Translations under genes and position numbers: made by a program
Assembly (NCBI GenBank): GCA_902616615.1
Contig: CACMTN010000009.1
Span: 26,002 to 90,001, forward strand
Reading direction: 5' to 3'
Length of the DNA stretch: 64,000 nucleotides
From: an uncultured SAR116 cluster alpha proteobacterium
Lineage (GTDB): Bacteria; Pseudomonadota; Alphaproteobacteria; Puniceispirillales; Marisalimonadaceae
The notes under the pieces: generated by a model
The model's database searches: none
What the model saw: the letters and a program-made list of their open reading frames with translations, nothing else
What the model was told of the DNA's origin: nothing
Shown: piece by piece, positions 9,750 to 19,541 of the stretch
Numbering within the stretch: the first letter of the stretch is position 1
Layout of the letters: the number at the start of each line of letters is the position of its first letter

Positions 9750-10600
9750 AATAATTCACTTAACTTTTTATACAATATAGAACACATTAAATTAAAAATT
9801 TTTAATGTTATTAAAATAGAAGAAGTAATACCATAAATCATACCACCAACTTTTCTAGAAGATTGGTATCCAGAGAAAATAAGTGAAATAATAGTAAAAA
9901 ACATATTAGGTTTTGATTTAAGATCTTGATAATAAATTCTAGATTTAGAAGACTTTTTTTTGTTTAAATAATAAAAATTAGTACCTATAACATACTTAAA
10001 AGTTCCCAAACAACAAGCTGATAACATAAATGGTAAATCACCCCACCAAGACGTCCCAGAGAATGATAGTTTTTTTAATTTATCTGATTTCCAAACACCA
10101 TATATATGAAAACACTGAATAAAGGCTGTTTTAACCATTCTTCTTAGCACATTTTTATTTTCGGTTTCAAAATCAAATTTTATTTTTTCATTTAGAGAAT
10201 TATTCAAGTACATTAAGTCTCCAAACGCCAAAATGGCATTTTCATCATTATCTAGTGCTCTAGTTAACTTTTTGACATAATTTACATCCCTTAAATCATC
10301 ATGTGCCATCCATAAGAAATATTTTCCAGAAGCTTTTCTTAATACAAAGTCAAAATTTCTAAAGATGGTTAATGTTTGTTTTTGTCTATAATATTTTATT
10401 CTCCTTTCTTTTTTAATAATATTATTTACTATTAAAGACGTGTCATCAGAAGAATTATTATCAGAAATGATTATTTCTAAATTTTTCTCTGTTTGGTTTA
10501 AAATAGAATACAGAGCTTTTCTTAGAGTAAGTGCTCCATTCCTCACAGGAAAGCCAATCGAAACATGTGGATTTAAAGTTTTTTTTTTATTTTCTATCAT
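9746..10600 (-). CDS. Glycosyltransferase family 2
   Basis: A GT-A inverting transferase of 284 residues. It starts with VSIGFPVRNGALTLRKAL, then IISDNNSSDDT, both typical of the nucleotide-binding half, and MAHDDL near residue 100 is the DxD-like metal site. The C-terminal part contains hydrophobic stretches that may attach it to the membrane. Both ends overlap neighbours by 4 nt (ATGA type), which points to coupled translation with the epimerase and the CmcI-type gene. Confidence 0.85.
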   Translation of the reverse strand: MIENKKKTLNPHVSIGFPVRNGALTLRKALYSILNQTEKNLEIIISDNNSSDDTSLIVNNIIKKERRIKYYRQKQTLTIFRNFDFVLRKASGKYFLWMAHDDLRDVNYVKKLTRALDNDENAILAFGDLMYLNNSLNEKIKFDFETENKNVLRRMVKTAFIQCFHIYGVWKSDKLKKLSFSGTSWWGDLPFMLSACCLGTFKYVIGTNFYYLNKKKSSKSRIYYQDLKSKPNMFFTIISLIFSGYQSSRKVGGMIYGITSSILITLKIFNLMCSILYKKLSELF

Positions 10601-11361
10601 TTTATTCTTTTTAAAAAACCATTAGGAGCAGCGCTGATTAGTAACTGATTATCGATGGTTTTATCTGCTTTGAAATTTTGATTTCTTTTCAACCATTTTA
10701 GAGTAGCTACCATAGGATTATTCTTTTCAGACCATGGTCTATCGATAAATGAATCCTCAGAAACAAACTGCAGACAAGTATCAAACACGATACAGTAGCT
10801 ATTAATACTTACAAATTTTGCATAATTATCTAATTCTTTTAAAACGTGGTCTGATGTATGATTTGAGTCTAAAAAAACTATTGTTTTTTTATCTTTGTTG
10901 AAATATTTTTCAACTTTTTTTAGTGTTTTCTCATCTGTTGAAGATCCCTCTATCAATTTTATTTTATCAATAAGTGGATGATTCATTATTTCTTCTTTAT
11001 TGTGATTTCTAATTTCAATGTCTACACCAACAACTTTTCTGTGAGAGTCTTTCCAGTCTATTCCCTCCATTATATCTAACAGGGTTAACATTGATGCTGA
11101 AAAAATAAGAGATCCACCATGAGCAATTCCTGTTTCTATAATTAAATCTGGCTGAACCTTAAATATAATTTCTTGTAAAGCAATTAAGTCTTGAGGATAT
11201 TGAATAATTGGCCTACCTAACCAAGAAAAATTATATGAATATTTACTCTTATGACTTAACGAAAAAAATTCTTTTGCTGAGCTTACTAATTCATTGTTTA
11301 ATGCTTGTTTATCTATTCTTTCTTGTGTTTCTTTTTTAAAAATTTTAATTTTGTCAGGCAT
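10597..11361 (-). CDS. CmcI/cephalosporin-hydroxylase-family methyltransferase
   Basis: Despite the family name, members are SAM-dependent O-methyltransferases that often act on sugars (rhamnosyl O-methyltransferase type). The 254 residues carry YPQDLIALQEIIFKVQPD followed by IIETGIAHGGSLIF, the family's SAM-binding segment, and VFLDSNHTSDHV, which holds the metal- or substrate-contacting Asp and His. It is full length. Position between the C-methyltransferase and a GT2 gene suggests that it decorates the same deoxy sugar. The methylated hydroxyl is unknown. Confidence 0.8.
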   Translation of the reverse strand: MPDKIKIFKKETQERIDKQALNNELVSSAKEFFSLSHKSKYSYNFSWLGRPIIQYPQDLIALQEIIFKVQPDLIIETGIAHGGSLIFSASMLTLLDIMEGIDWKDSHRKVVGVDIEIRNHNKEEIMNHPLIDKIKLIEGSSTDEKTLKKVEKYFNKDKKTIVFLDSNHTSDHVLKELDNYAKFVSINSYCIVFDTCLQFVSEDSFIDRPWSEKNNPMVATLKWLKRNQNFKADKTIDNQLLISAAPNGFLKRIK

Positions 11362-11362
11362 G

Positions 11363-12628
11363 TTAAATCTTCTTTATTTTGGTTAATTTTGGAATTGCTG
11401 TGTAAATCTCTATATCTTTATATTCAATCAGTTCTTTCATTATCTCATCCACAAGGTTCCATGCTAGAATAATTATTATATCAGGTTTAATTTTTTTTAT
11501 TATACTTATATCTGAGATAGGTATGTGACTGCCAGGCAAATAAGAGCCTTGCTTGCTTTTTGCTTTATCTATTACACCATGCAATAAATCAGATTTGATA
11601 CCTGAATAATTTAACAAAGTATTACCTTTTGCGGCAGCACCATAGGCTATTACTTTTTTATTTTTTAATTTTGATTTAATTAATAAATTAAGTAAATCTA
11701 ACTTAGCTCTCAAAGCTTGTTTTTGTAAATTTAGATATGTTATTGGAGATTTACACAAGTATTTTTTTTCTTGTTTCAATAATATATTTATTATCTTTTC
11801 ATTTACTTTTCTTTTTGATTTTTCTTTTTTTAAAAATACTCTTAAACTTCCACCATGAGTAGGAATAACCTGGATATCGAAAATCTTAAGTTTAAATTTT
11901 TTTAGAGCAATTATTAAAAATTCTAAGGATAAATAGCTATAATGCTCGTGATAAATTGTATCCCATAAGTTGTTTTTAATTAAACTTAATAAATGTTGAA
12001 ACTCAATAGAAATTACACCTTCTGTATCAATTAAAAAACTAAGCCCTTTGAGAAAATCATTTATATTTGGAACATGTGGTAACACATTGTTTGCAATTAC
12101 CAAATCTGGTCTTTTATAATTTTTTACAATTTCTTGTGAAATTTTGTAACTAAAGAAATTTATTAATGTATCAATTTTTTTCTTTTTTGAAATTGATCCA
12201 GCCAGTTTAGTTGGTTCTACACCTAGACAAGGAATTTTTTTCTTTAATACATGTTCAAGTAAATAGCCATCATTTGAAGCAATTTCTACAACAAAACTAG
12301 AAGTATTCAAATTGAAATATTTTATAGCATAATCTACAAAAGATTTTGCATGATTACAAAGTGTCTTTGAGGTACTTGATAAATACGCATAATCTTCTTT
12401 AAACACCTCCATAGATGATTTATATGCCGGTATTTGTAAAAGTCCACAAGAGCTACATAAAAACAGTTTTAAGGGTAAGTATGTTTCGTTTTGTTCAAGT
12501 TCATACTTTTTTAAATAATCATTACTTAATGGTTGATGCCCAAGATCAAATACAGATTTTCCAAGGTTTGTGTTACAGTATCTACATTTAATAGTTTTTC
12601 TCCTAAAGTTTAGAATATTTTTATCCAA
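11363..12628 (-). CDS. Sugar C-methyltransferase (NovU/TylC3-like)
   Basis: This three-part family methylates carbon 3 of 4-keto-deoxy sugars. The N-terminal zinc-binding region shows CRYCN (about residues 15-19) and CSSCG (57-61), giving four cysteines. A central SAM domain follows with VVEIASNDGYLLEHV, and a C-terminal domain with VIAYGAAAKGNTLLNY is typical of Methyltransf_14. At 421 residues it is full length. Overlap with the nucleotide-sugar dehydrogenase gene is 8 nt. Together with the cytidylyltransferase rfbF it suggests a branched CDP-sugar. The family call is strong and the substrate is inferred. Confidence 0.85.
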   Translation of the reverse strand: MDKNILNFRRKTIKCRYCNTNLGKSVFDLGHQPLSNDYLKKYELEQNETYLPLKLFLCSSCGLLQIPAYKSSMEVFKEDYAYLSSTSKTLCNHAKSFVDYAIKYFNLNTSSFVVEIASNDGYLLEHVLKKKIPCLGVEPTKLAGSISKKKKIDTLINFFSYKISQEIVKNYKRPDLVIANNVLPHVPNINDFLKGLSFLIDTEGVISIEFQHLLSLIKNNLWDTIYHEHYSYLSLEFLIIALKKFKLKIFDIQVIPTHGGSLRVFLKKEKSKRKVNEKIINILLKQEKKYLCKSPITYLNLQKQALRAKLDLLNLLIKSKLKNKKVIAYGAAAKGNTLLNYSGIKSDLLHGVIDKAKSKQGSYLPGSHIPISDISIIKKIKPDIIIILAWNLVDEIMKELIEYKDIEIYTAIPKLTKIKKI

Positions 12629-13958
12629 GGGATAAATAGTTCGGTTGAGATGAAATATTGTTTCGATTCAAATAACTTCTTGGATCAAAAATTATAGTAT
12701 TTTTATTTATTTGAAGATTAGATAGTTTTTTATACTCTTTATGAGTAGTAGCAATAACAATTGCATCAGCCCAATTTACTTTACTTTCCCAATCATTAAC
12801 AAACCCTAAATGTAAATTTTTGCCTAAATCATCTACATTAAATTTATTTAAAAATGGATCATGAAATTTGACTAAGCATCCTAATTTAATAGCATAATCA
12901 ATCATTTTTATTGATGTAGACTCTCTTATGTCGTTAGTTTCAGGTTTGAAAGTTACTCCTAAAAATAATATATTTTTTGTTGATTTTGATTTTGACATTT
13001 TTTTTAGAAGCAATTCAATACAATATTCAGGTTGTTTATCATTTGTCTCAATTATAGCATTTAAAACATGTGGTTTTACATTTAGTTCTAATGATTGTGA
13101 TGACAAAGCCATCAAATCCTTAGGAAAACAACTACCACCAAAACCTGGACCAGGTATCAAGTAATCCAAAATCGATGTTGAATTTTTATTTTTGCAATTT
13201 GACCATCTGTGATCATTATTTACAATTTCAATAATTTTTGAAAAATTAATATGAGTAAGATTATTTGAAATTTTAGATAATTCGTTAATTGCAGAAATCT
13301 GAAGAGCTAATAACGTGTTGTTTACATACTTGGACATTTCAGCTGTTCGGGAATTTGTATAAATTTTTTTACAATTGAAATGCTGGTATAACCTAGTTAG
13401 TCTATTTTTAGTTTTTATATCCTCATAACCTATTATTATTCTATCAGGATTTATACAATCATAAACCGCATTACCTTCTCTGAGAAATTCTGGGTTCATT
13501 CCAAGTCCGAAATCACCATTCTTATGTTTGAATGTTGAGTTATCTTCAATTATTTTTTTAAAAATAGTATCGGTTGTTCCAGATAAAACCGTACTTTTAA
13601 TAACAATACTACAAAATGAATTATAATATTTTAACCATTTCCCTATAACTCTACCAACATTGTATATGTTAGTAAGTGAAATTTTTTTATTTACCGTTGG
13701 TGTACCAACACATATAAGAATAATTTCTGGATCACCAAAATTCTCTACTTTAAATTCATATGCTGAAAAACATTTGTCATTTATAGATTTCACAAGAATT
13801 TTTCTTAAACCCTTTTCATAAAATGGTAGCTGTTTGTTATTTATTGATCTAATCTTGTCCTGATCTATATCTAGCACTCTTACCTTATGACCAATACTTG
13901 CTAAAACGAGTCCAGATACTAAACCTACATAACCTGCACCAATAACATTTACTTTCAT
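12621..13958 (-). CDS. UDP-glucose/GDP-mannose dehydrogenase family protein
   Basis: Oxidises C6 of a nucleotide sugar in two NAD-dependent steps to give a uronic acid, most likely UDP-glucose to UDP-glucuronate. The 445 residues start with VNVIGAGYVGLVSG (NAD-binding), contain GMNPEFLREG in the middle, and have the catalytic cysteine in GPGFGGSCFPKDL, followed by a C-terminal domain with FLGVTFKPETNDIRES. All three family domains are present. It overlaps the UXS-like gene by 4 nt, which supports a UDP-glucuronate to UDP-xylose pair. UDP-GlcNAc or UDP-ManNAc as substrate is not excluded. Confidence 0.88.
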   Translation of the reverse strand: MKVNVIGAGYVGLVSGLVLASIGHKVRVLDIDQDKIRSINNKQLPFYEKGLRKILVKSINDKCFSAYEFKVENFGDPEIILICVGTPTVNKKISLTNIYNVGRVIGKWLKYYNSFCSIVIKSTVLSGTTDTIFKKIIEDNSTFKHKNGDFGLGMNPEFLREGNAVYDCINPDRIIIGYEDIKTKNRLTRLYQHFNCKKIYTNSRTAEMSKYVNNTLLALQISAINELSKISNNLTHINFSKIIEIVNNDHRWSNCKNKNSTSILDYLIPGPGFGGSCFPKDLMALSSQSLELNVKPHVLNAIIETNDKQPEYCIELLLKKMSKSKSTKNILFLGVTFKPETNDIRESTSIKMIDYAIKLGCLVKFHDPFLNKFNVDDLGKNLHLGFVNDWESKVNWADAIVIATTHKEYKKLSNLQINKNTIIFDPRSYLNRNNISSQPNYLSLG

Positions 13959-15067
13959 AGTATCCCTTTATAATTTTCAAGATAAAATCTGTAAGATTTT
14001 AAAAGACCTTTTTCAAGTGAAATTAAAGGTTTAAAGCCTAACATTTTAGAAATTTTGGTTATATCTGGACACCTTCGTTTTGGGTTGTCTGTTAAGTATT
14101 CAATATCTGAATTTTTAATCTTATTGATCACTAAATTTGTATTTGTTATTTGGATTATTTTCTTTGCTAAATCTTCAATAGAAATTTCTGGTTTAGGATT
14201 ACCAACGTTAAAAACGTGGCCATCATGTTTGCTCAACAAAACTAATAAATAGGCATTAATAGCATCTGCAACATAACAAAAAGTTCTTGTTGATTTGCCA
14301 TCAGAAAATAATTCTAAATTTTGGTTTTTTATAATATTTTGAAAAAAATCTGAGACAACTCTTCCATCATTTAATGACATTCCAGGACCATAATTATTGA
14401 ATGGTCTTACTATCTTTACAGGGACACCATACTGCTTAAAAAAATTGACACATAGAGTTTCTCCATATCTTTTAGATTCATCATAGGAGGCTCTTGGACC
14501 TATAGAGCTTACATATCCTCTGTATTCTTCTTTTGTAGGTATATTGAACTCATCAGGGTCTCCATATATTTCACTTGTTGAAAAAAATAAAAAACTTTTA
14601 CAAGGACTATTTTTAGCATGATCAAGTAAATTTCTTAGTCCAATTACATTAGCATCCATAGTTTCGATCGGTTTTTGCCTATAAAAAATTGGAGATGCAA
14701 CCGATGCCGCGTGTATAATATAATCTACATTTGGAAAAGTTTTTGTTTTAATAATATCAGTATCTATTATTTCAAAATCATTTCTTTTAATAAACGTTTC
14801 TATCCACAAAGGCTTACCTCGAATAAAATTATCTAATGCATAAATTATAATTTTATGATTTGAATTTAACTTATCATTTAAGTTTGAGAAAAAATGACAG
14901 AAGTGGGCTCCTAAAAATCCTGCAGCGCCAGTAAGTAGTACTTTAGATCCAATGAAACCATTTGCTTTATCACCTAGCCTTCTAAGGTTATCCTTCGCAT
15001 CTAAAGTAAATTCATTTAAAATTGTACTCATTGATAAATCCTTCTGCTTATTTACCAAATTTTCCAA
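13955..15067 (-). CDS. NAD-dependent epimerase, UDP-glucuronate decarboxylase-like
   Basis: An extended SDR of 370 residues. About 40 extra residues precede the Rossmann motif LLTGAAGFLGAHFC. STSEIYGDPDEF and GPRASYDESKRYGE, with its catalytic Tyr-x3-Lys, closely resemble UDP-xylose synthase-type enzymes, which oxidise and decarboxylate UDP-glucuronate. The paired dehydrogenase downstream (4-nt overlap) would supply that substrate. It also overlaps rfbF by 16 nt, so a role as the 4,6-dehydratase of the CDP-sugar branch is an alternative, because no classic RfbG is seen. The fold is certain, the exact reaction is not. Confidence 0.75.
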   Translation of the reverse strand: MENLVNKQKDLSMSTILNEFTLDAKDNLRRLGDKANGFIGSKVLLTGAAGFLGAHFCHFFSNLNDKLNSNHKIIIYALDNFIRGKPLWIETFIKRNDFEIIDTDIIKTKTFPNVDYIIHAASVASPIFYRQKPIETMDANVIGLRNLLDHAKNSPCKSFLFFSTSEIYGDPDEFNIPTKEEYRGYVSSIGPRASYDESKRYGETLCVNFFKQYGVPVKIVRPFNNYGPGMSLNDGRVVSDFFQNIIKNQNLELFSDGKSTRTFCYVADAINAYLLVLLSKHDGHVFNVGNPKPEISIEDLAKKIIQITNTNLVINKIKNSDIEYLTDNPKRRCPDITKISKMLGFKPLISLEKGLLKSYRFYLENYKGIL

Positions 15068-15828
15068 GGAGCTTGGTTATTTTCCCATAAACTATTAAGT
15101 ACATTTTTATCTCTTAGAGTATCCATAGGCGCCCAAAAACCGTTATGTTGATAAGCTGCTAAATCATTATTTTTTGCTAATTTAGATAAAATAGATGTTT
15201 CCCAAATCACTGAATAATCATTAATTAAATCTACGACATTCCTTTCTACAATAAAAAAACCACCATTTATCCATGTACTTCCACCGTCAGTTTTTTCTGA
15301 AAAAACCCTAACTGTTTTATTATCACTTTTGAACTTAAGTGATCCAAATCTTCCAGGAGGATTTACAGCAGTCAAAGTTACTTTTTTATTATTTTTTTTA
15401 TGAAATTTTACTAGTGAATTTATATTAATGTCTGATACTCCGTCTCCGTATGTGAATAAAAAAGGTTTATCAATATCAAGATATGATTTTACATTTATAA
15501 GTCTCCCACCAGTCATACTATCTTCACCTGTATCAATAAGTGTAACTTTCCAAGGATCATTTTTTTTTCTATGAAATTTTGTTTTTTTATTTACAAAATC
15601 AAATGTAACATCCGAATTATGAATAAAGTAATTATTAAAATATTCTTTTAACAAGTATCCCTTATAACCACAACAAATTATAAATTCATTAATATTATAA
15701 TATGACAATGCTTTCATGATATGCCATATTATCGGCTTTCCACCAATTTCAATCATAGGTTTGGGTTTTAAATGAGTTTCTTCACTAATACGCGTTCCCA
15801 AACCACCTGCCAAGATTACAGCTTTCAT
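15052..15828 (-). CDS. rfbF: Glucose-1-phosphate cytidylyltransferase
   Basis: Makes CDP-glucose from CTP and glucose-1-phosphate, the entry to CDP-dideoxy and branched sugars. The 258 residues match the usual length. ILAGGLGTRISEET at 5-18 is the nucleotide-binding loop and KPKPMIEIGGKP follows; TYGDGVSDININ holds the metal-binding Asp. It is the first gene of the tight block running down to 8901. RfbF normally needs RfbG (CDP-glucose 4,6-dehydratase), which I do not recognise here, so the adjoining SDR gene may serve instead. The enzyme assignment itself is strong. Confidence 0.88.
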   Translation of the reverse strand: MKAVILAGGLGTRISEETHLKPKPMIEIGGKPIIWHIMKALSYYNINEFIICCGYKGYLLKEYFNNYFIHNSDVTFDFVNKKTKFHRKKNDPWKVTLIDTGEDSMTGGRLINVKSYLDIDKPFLFTYGDGVSDININSLVKFHKKNNKKVTLTAVNPPGRFGSLKFKSDNKTVRVFSEKTDGGSTWINGGFFIVERNVVDLINDYSVIWETSILSKLAKNNDLAAYQHNGFWAPMDTLRDKNVLNSLWENNQAPWKIW

Positions 15829-15861
15829 GTCCTAATCCTTAATTTAGGTTTTAAAAGTATT

Positions 15862-17313
15862 CTAATTTAATTCATCTATAAGAGCATCAGCCCAAGGTAC
15901 CACATTTTCAGTTATAGGGAAGCCTGTTATTAAAGATTTGATATATGACAAAATGAATTTGTTTAATTCATTCTTTCTTTCAAATTTAGATAATAGGTTT
16001 TTTTTAATTAAAATTGTATTAAGAATTATAGGTAAATCTTTTATATTTTCTACTTTATAAATTAACTTTGAAAAATCAAAAAAATTATCACCAAACATAA
16101 TTATTGGTTTGTCTAATATCATTGATTCAAAAACAATTGAACCTGAAATAGTTAAAACTGCTTGTGTTTTTTTAATAATTTCTTTTGAAGGGGCGTCACA
16201 AAATAATACATTATGAAAATTAGATAAGTATTTATATTGCCATGTTGGTCTAGCACCACGTCCCCATGGGTGCTCTTTAACAATCAATGAGTAATCTAGA
16301 GGTAATGATTTTGATATATTTTCAATTAATGCAACTTGATTCAAATACCAATTACCTTGGGTTAAGGTAGATTGTTCAGGTTGGAAATGCATAGCAAAAA
16401 AAATATTTTTTTTTGGAATTTTATTAACATTTTTTTCACCATAAACTCCAAGATAATTATTAATTTGTTTTCTATATAATCGTAATATGTTTGCCTTAAT
16501 TTTTTTTAGTGGATCAATTTTAGTGTAAAAAATATTTTTATCTTCCATTAGATTTTTTATAATGTAAGAAAATATTTTATTAAACTTTGGAGTAACAGCA
16601 TTTATGCCAGGATTTGAACCTTTATTTTTTTTTATAAGGTCATCTTTATTTTTAAAATCTAAAATTCTGTTTTTAATCTTGTCTATTCTTAACAAATCAT
16701 TCTTAGTGAATTTGTAATTATAAAGATCATTATATTTTTTTATCATTGAATAAGAATGTAGAAATTCATCATTAGCGTAAAAGCCAGCGCCCAGATTGTC
16801 TTCATAAAATAAACATGGATTAATAATAAACGTTTTAATTCTATAATAATTTGCTAATTTTATAGCTACATAAGAGATCAGTGTATCTGATGTTTGACAT
16901 ACGATACCTTTTTTATTTTTAATGTGTAATGATAAAAACTCGGTAATATTGATTATTAAATTTTGAATGTATTCAAATTTTTCTATTCTATTTCCTGAAG
17001 AACCTAATAACATTGAATAGTCTGAAAATGCTCTTTCAGAAGAAATTATCTGTGACCAATTTATATGTGAATATTTATTTAAAAATTTCTCAATGGAATT
17101 ATTTTTATGAAATTTGTAATCTTTATAAAAGTTTTCAAAGGTGAAAGTGTTACTATTAATTCTATTGAATTTGAAGACTTCGTTAATGTCACTATCTTTC
17201 CAAAACAAAAAAGTACTAGAAATGTTTTTTTTAAAAAATAATTTTTCAGCTAGTGAAAAATAAAAATCCTGATTTAGTTCAGAGTGTTGATTATGAATAA
17301 AAAGTAAAGACAC
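15862..17313 (-). CDS. Capsule-polysaccharide-type glycosyltransferase (Capsule_synth-like)
   Basis: A 483-residue protein of low sequence conservation. The C-terminal half shows features of Kdo/sialic-type capsule transferases: FFAMHFQPEQSTLT, then IVKEHPWGRGAR (the His-Pro pair of this superfamily), then VLTISGSIVFESMILDKPII. The N-terminal half is lysine- and asparagine-rich and I cannot assign it. It ends 33 nt before rfbF and starts directly at the end of neuC. It is therefore a good candidate for the transferase that uses the CMP-nonulosonic acid made by the neu genes. That function is inferred from neighbours and partial motifs. Confidence 0.65.
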   Translation of the reverse strand: MSLLFIHNQHSELNQDFYFSLAEKLFFKKNISSTFLFWKDSDINEVFKFNRINSNTFTFENFYKDYKFHKNNSIEKFLNKYSHINWSQIISSERAFSDYSMLLGSSGNRIEKFEYIQNLIINITEFLSLHIKNKKGIVCQTSDTLISYVAIKLANYYRIKTFIINPCLFYEDNLGAGFYANDEFLHSYSMIKKYNDLYNYKFTKNDLLRIDKIKNRILDFKNKDDLIKKNKGSNPGINAVTPKFNKIFSYIIKNLMEDKNIFYTKIDPLKKIKANILRLYRKQINNYLGVYGEKNVNKIPKKNIFFAMHFQPEQSTLTQGNWYLNQVALIENISKSLPLDYSLIVKEHPWGRGARPTWQYKYLSNFHNVLFCDAPSKEIIKKTQAVLTISGSIVFESMILDKPIIMFGDNFFDFSKLIYKVENIKDLPIILNTILIKKNLLSKFERKNELNKFILSYIKSLITGFPITENVVPWADALIDELN

Positions 17314-18450
17314 TTACTTTATCTCACTAAAATTTAGTTGGTAAATTTTATCTGCTATTTTTTCACCTGCACTACCATCACCAAATAATTTATCTTGTTT
17401 AAAATAACCAACTTTAATGATACTTTTAATCTTTTTAACTATTTCTTTTGTATTATATTCCGAAAAAACAATATTTTCACCATGTTCCCTGTCTTTTTGA
17501 CGATCACCAACCAAAACTGCAGGAACGCCTAAAAAAGAACCTTCTCTGATGAAAGATGACGAATTACCTACGCAACATGTTGCATTTTTCAAAACCCTTG
17601 CAAAATTTTCAGGTGTAAAATTTTTGTAGTAATAAATGGGTTCACTCATATTATATTCTCTAAAGTGACGTATTCCTTTAGAAACATCATCACTTCCAGC
17701 ATCTATGTTAGGCCACATTACTAATTTCTGAAAATTTGGGATTGCTTTCAACGCATTTAATGTTTCTGTAACTTGTTCAAAACCTTCTCCAAAACTTGTA
17801 GTAACAGGGTGCTGTAACATAAGTATATAGGGTCTTTTCCAGTTTAGTGGGATTCCCGCTCCAAGCTGATTTTTCATTATAGCACTATTTATTTCTAAAT
17901 TTTGACCAATTAAAACGTCAATCGATGGACACCCAAAATTAAATACATATTTAGGATTTTCACCCATTTTAATAACTCTTTTTGCTGATAATTCTGTGGC
18001 TACAAAATGCACGTCGGCAAGTTTAGTTATGGAGTGCCTTACTCTATCATCAATATTTCCACTTATTTCTCCACCTTGGAGATGTATTAGAGGTATATTT
18101 AAGTATGTTGCTGCTATAGCAGTTGCCATAGTTTCAAACCTATCAGCAACAGTAATAACTGCATCTGGCTTTAAATCCTGAAAAGCAGTTGCTAACTCTA
18201 TGATCCCTAATCCAGTTGATTTAGCTTGTGTTGTTAAATTTTCACCTTCTATTACATAATGAATAGATCTATGAATTTTAAAACCATCATCTTCAATTAT
18301 TTTAGTAATATTTCCAAATCTATCTAATAAAGCTGATGCACCTACAATTAAAATTAAATCTAAATTTGGGTGTTTTTTTATAGCTTTCATAACAGATTTT
18401 ACACGACCATAATTTGCTCTACTAGCTACAACTACACAAATTCTTTTCAT
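17314..18450 (-). CDS. neuC: UDP-N-acetylglucosamine 2-epimerase (hydrolysing), NeuC/LegG type
   Basis: Hydrolyses and epimerises a UDP- or GDP-HexNAc to release a ManNAc-type sugar for nonulosonic acid synthesis. The 378 residues begin with ICVVVASRANYGRVKS and contain VTVADRFETMATA (here AVITVADRFE), HLQGGEISGNIDD and, near the end, GNSSSFIREGSFLG, all typical of NeuC. It lies 18 nt downstream of neuB. A PglF-like dehydratase and a DegT aminotransferase elsewhere in the locus leave open that the substrate is a diacetyl-bacillosamine nucleotide (legionaminic acid route) and not plain UDP-GlcNAc. Confidence 0.88.
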   Translation of the reverse strand: MKRICVVVASRANYGRVKSVMKAIKKHPNLDLILIVGASALLDRFGNITKIIEDDGFKIHRSIHYVIEGENLTTQAKSTGLGIIELATAFQDLKPDAVITVADRFETMATAIAATYLNIPLIHLQGGEISGNIDDRVRHSITKLADVHFVATELSAKRVIKMGENPKYVFNFGCPSIDVLIGQNLEINSAIMKNQLGAGIPLNWKRPYILMLQHPVTTSFGEGFEQVTETLNALKAIPNFQKLVMWPNIDAGSDDVSKGIRHFREYNMSEPIYYYKNFTPENFARVLKNATCCVGNSSSFIREGSFLGVPAVLVGDRQKDREHGENIVFSEYNTKEIVKKIKSIIKVGYFKQDKLFGDGSAGEKIADKIYQLNFSEIK

Positions 18451-18468
18451 TTAAAATTCTCTATTTTT

Positions 18469-19509
18469 TTATTTATTTGATTTTTTCAAGTCTTTATAAT
18501 TTAAAAAATCCCAAGCACTTTTTTTATTTATAACTTTCATACCTATAACTTCTCTATATTGATCTACGGGTATGCCAGCATCAGATGGTTTCTTTACCTC
18601 TAAGTCGTCAAATGTTATTGTATGACCAACATTAAGATCTTTGTTACAAGCTAATGCTCTACCAAAAATTCTTCTTAACTCTTTTTTGTTATTTATCTTT
18701 TTATTGTCTTCACCCAGACCTCTTGCAATTTCTAAAAATCTAACCCCTCTTACCAACTCAGAAAATTGATTTATACTTAAAGACGCACTTGAATCAGGAC
18801 CAAACATTCTTTTATCAAAAGTGATGTGTGCTTCAATAACTGCTGCCCCTAGGGTTACTGCTCCTAAGCATGGATAGATAGTGCCAGAATGATCTGATAA
18901 ACCAACCGGACAAGAAAATTTTTTTTCAAAAATTTTTAGCCACTCTAAACCTATGTCCTTTGCACTTGTAGGATATTTGGTTGTACATTGAAGTATAGTG
19001 TAAGGAATTTTTTTATTCTTTAACATAGATGTCGAAGATATTAACTCCTGAATAGTTCCCAAACCAGTTGAGATTATTACTTCTTTTTTGGTTTTTGCTA
19101 TTTTTTCTAACAATAACATATTAGAAGCATCCCCTGATCCGATTTTGTAGCGTTTAACGTTAAGTTTTTCTAGTAAATTTACAGCTTCTAAAGAAAAAGG
19201 TGTTGCAAGGAATTCAACTTTCAATTCATCACATTTTTTTTTGATATTATGCCAATCTTTTTCCGAAAATTCCATTCGTTTCCAATAGTCATAACGAGTA
19301 CTGTCTTGATATGAAAAATTTACTCTAAAAGGTTCTTTTTTACTACTTTCAGCATCTGCAATATGTATTTGAAATTTTACCGCATTAACGCCTATAGATG
19401 ATGCCGACTCTAGTAAAGAATAGAGCATTCCTAGACTTCCATCGTGAGCCTGGCCAATCTCTGCAATAATAAATGTTTTCCCTTTATCTTTAAAATTTTC
19501 AATTTTCAA
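18469..19509 (-). CDS. neuB: N-acetylneuraminate/legionaminate synthase
   Basis: Condenses phosphoenolpyruvate with a ManNAc-type sugar to give a nine-carbon nonulosonic acid. The TIM-barrel part (residues 1 to about 275) includes AEIGQAHDGSL, AVKFQIH, YKIGSGDASN, STGLGT and GLSDHSG. The last 60 residues form an SAF (antifreeze-like) domain, with GHTITFDDLEVKKPSDAGIP, as in all NeuB enzymes. The 346-residue length is standard. It stands between neuC and a hydroxyacid dehydrogenase, on the same strand. Whether it makes sialic, legionaminic or pseudaminic acid cannot be decided here. Confidence 0.9.
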   Translation of the reverse strand: MKIENFKDKGKTFIIAEIGQAHDGSLGMLYSLLESASSIGVNAVKFQIHIADAESSKKEPFRVNFSYQDSTRYDYWKRMEFSEKDWHNIKKKCDELKVEFLATPFSLEAVNLLEKLNVKRYKIGSGDASNMLLLEKIAKTKKEVIISTGLGTIQELISSTSMLKNKKIPYTILQCTTKYPTSAKDIGLEWLKIFEKKFSCPVGLSDHSGTIYPCLGAVTLGAAVIEAHITFDKRMFGPDSSASLSINQFSELVRGVRFLEIARGLGEDNKKINNKKELRRIFGRALACNKDLNVGHTITFDDLEVKKPSDAGIPVDQYREVIGMKVINKKSAWDFLNYKDLKKSNK

Positions 19510-19541
19510 CTAATTTTCACCATTACAAAAGTTAATAAAAA

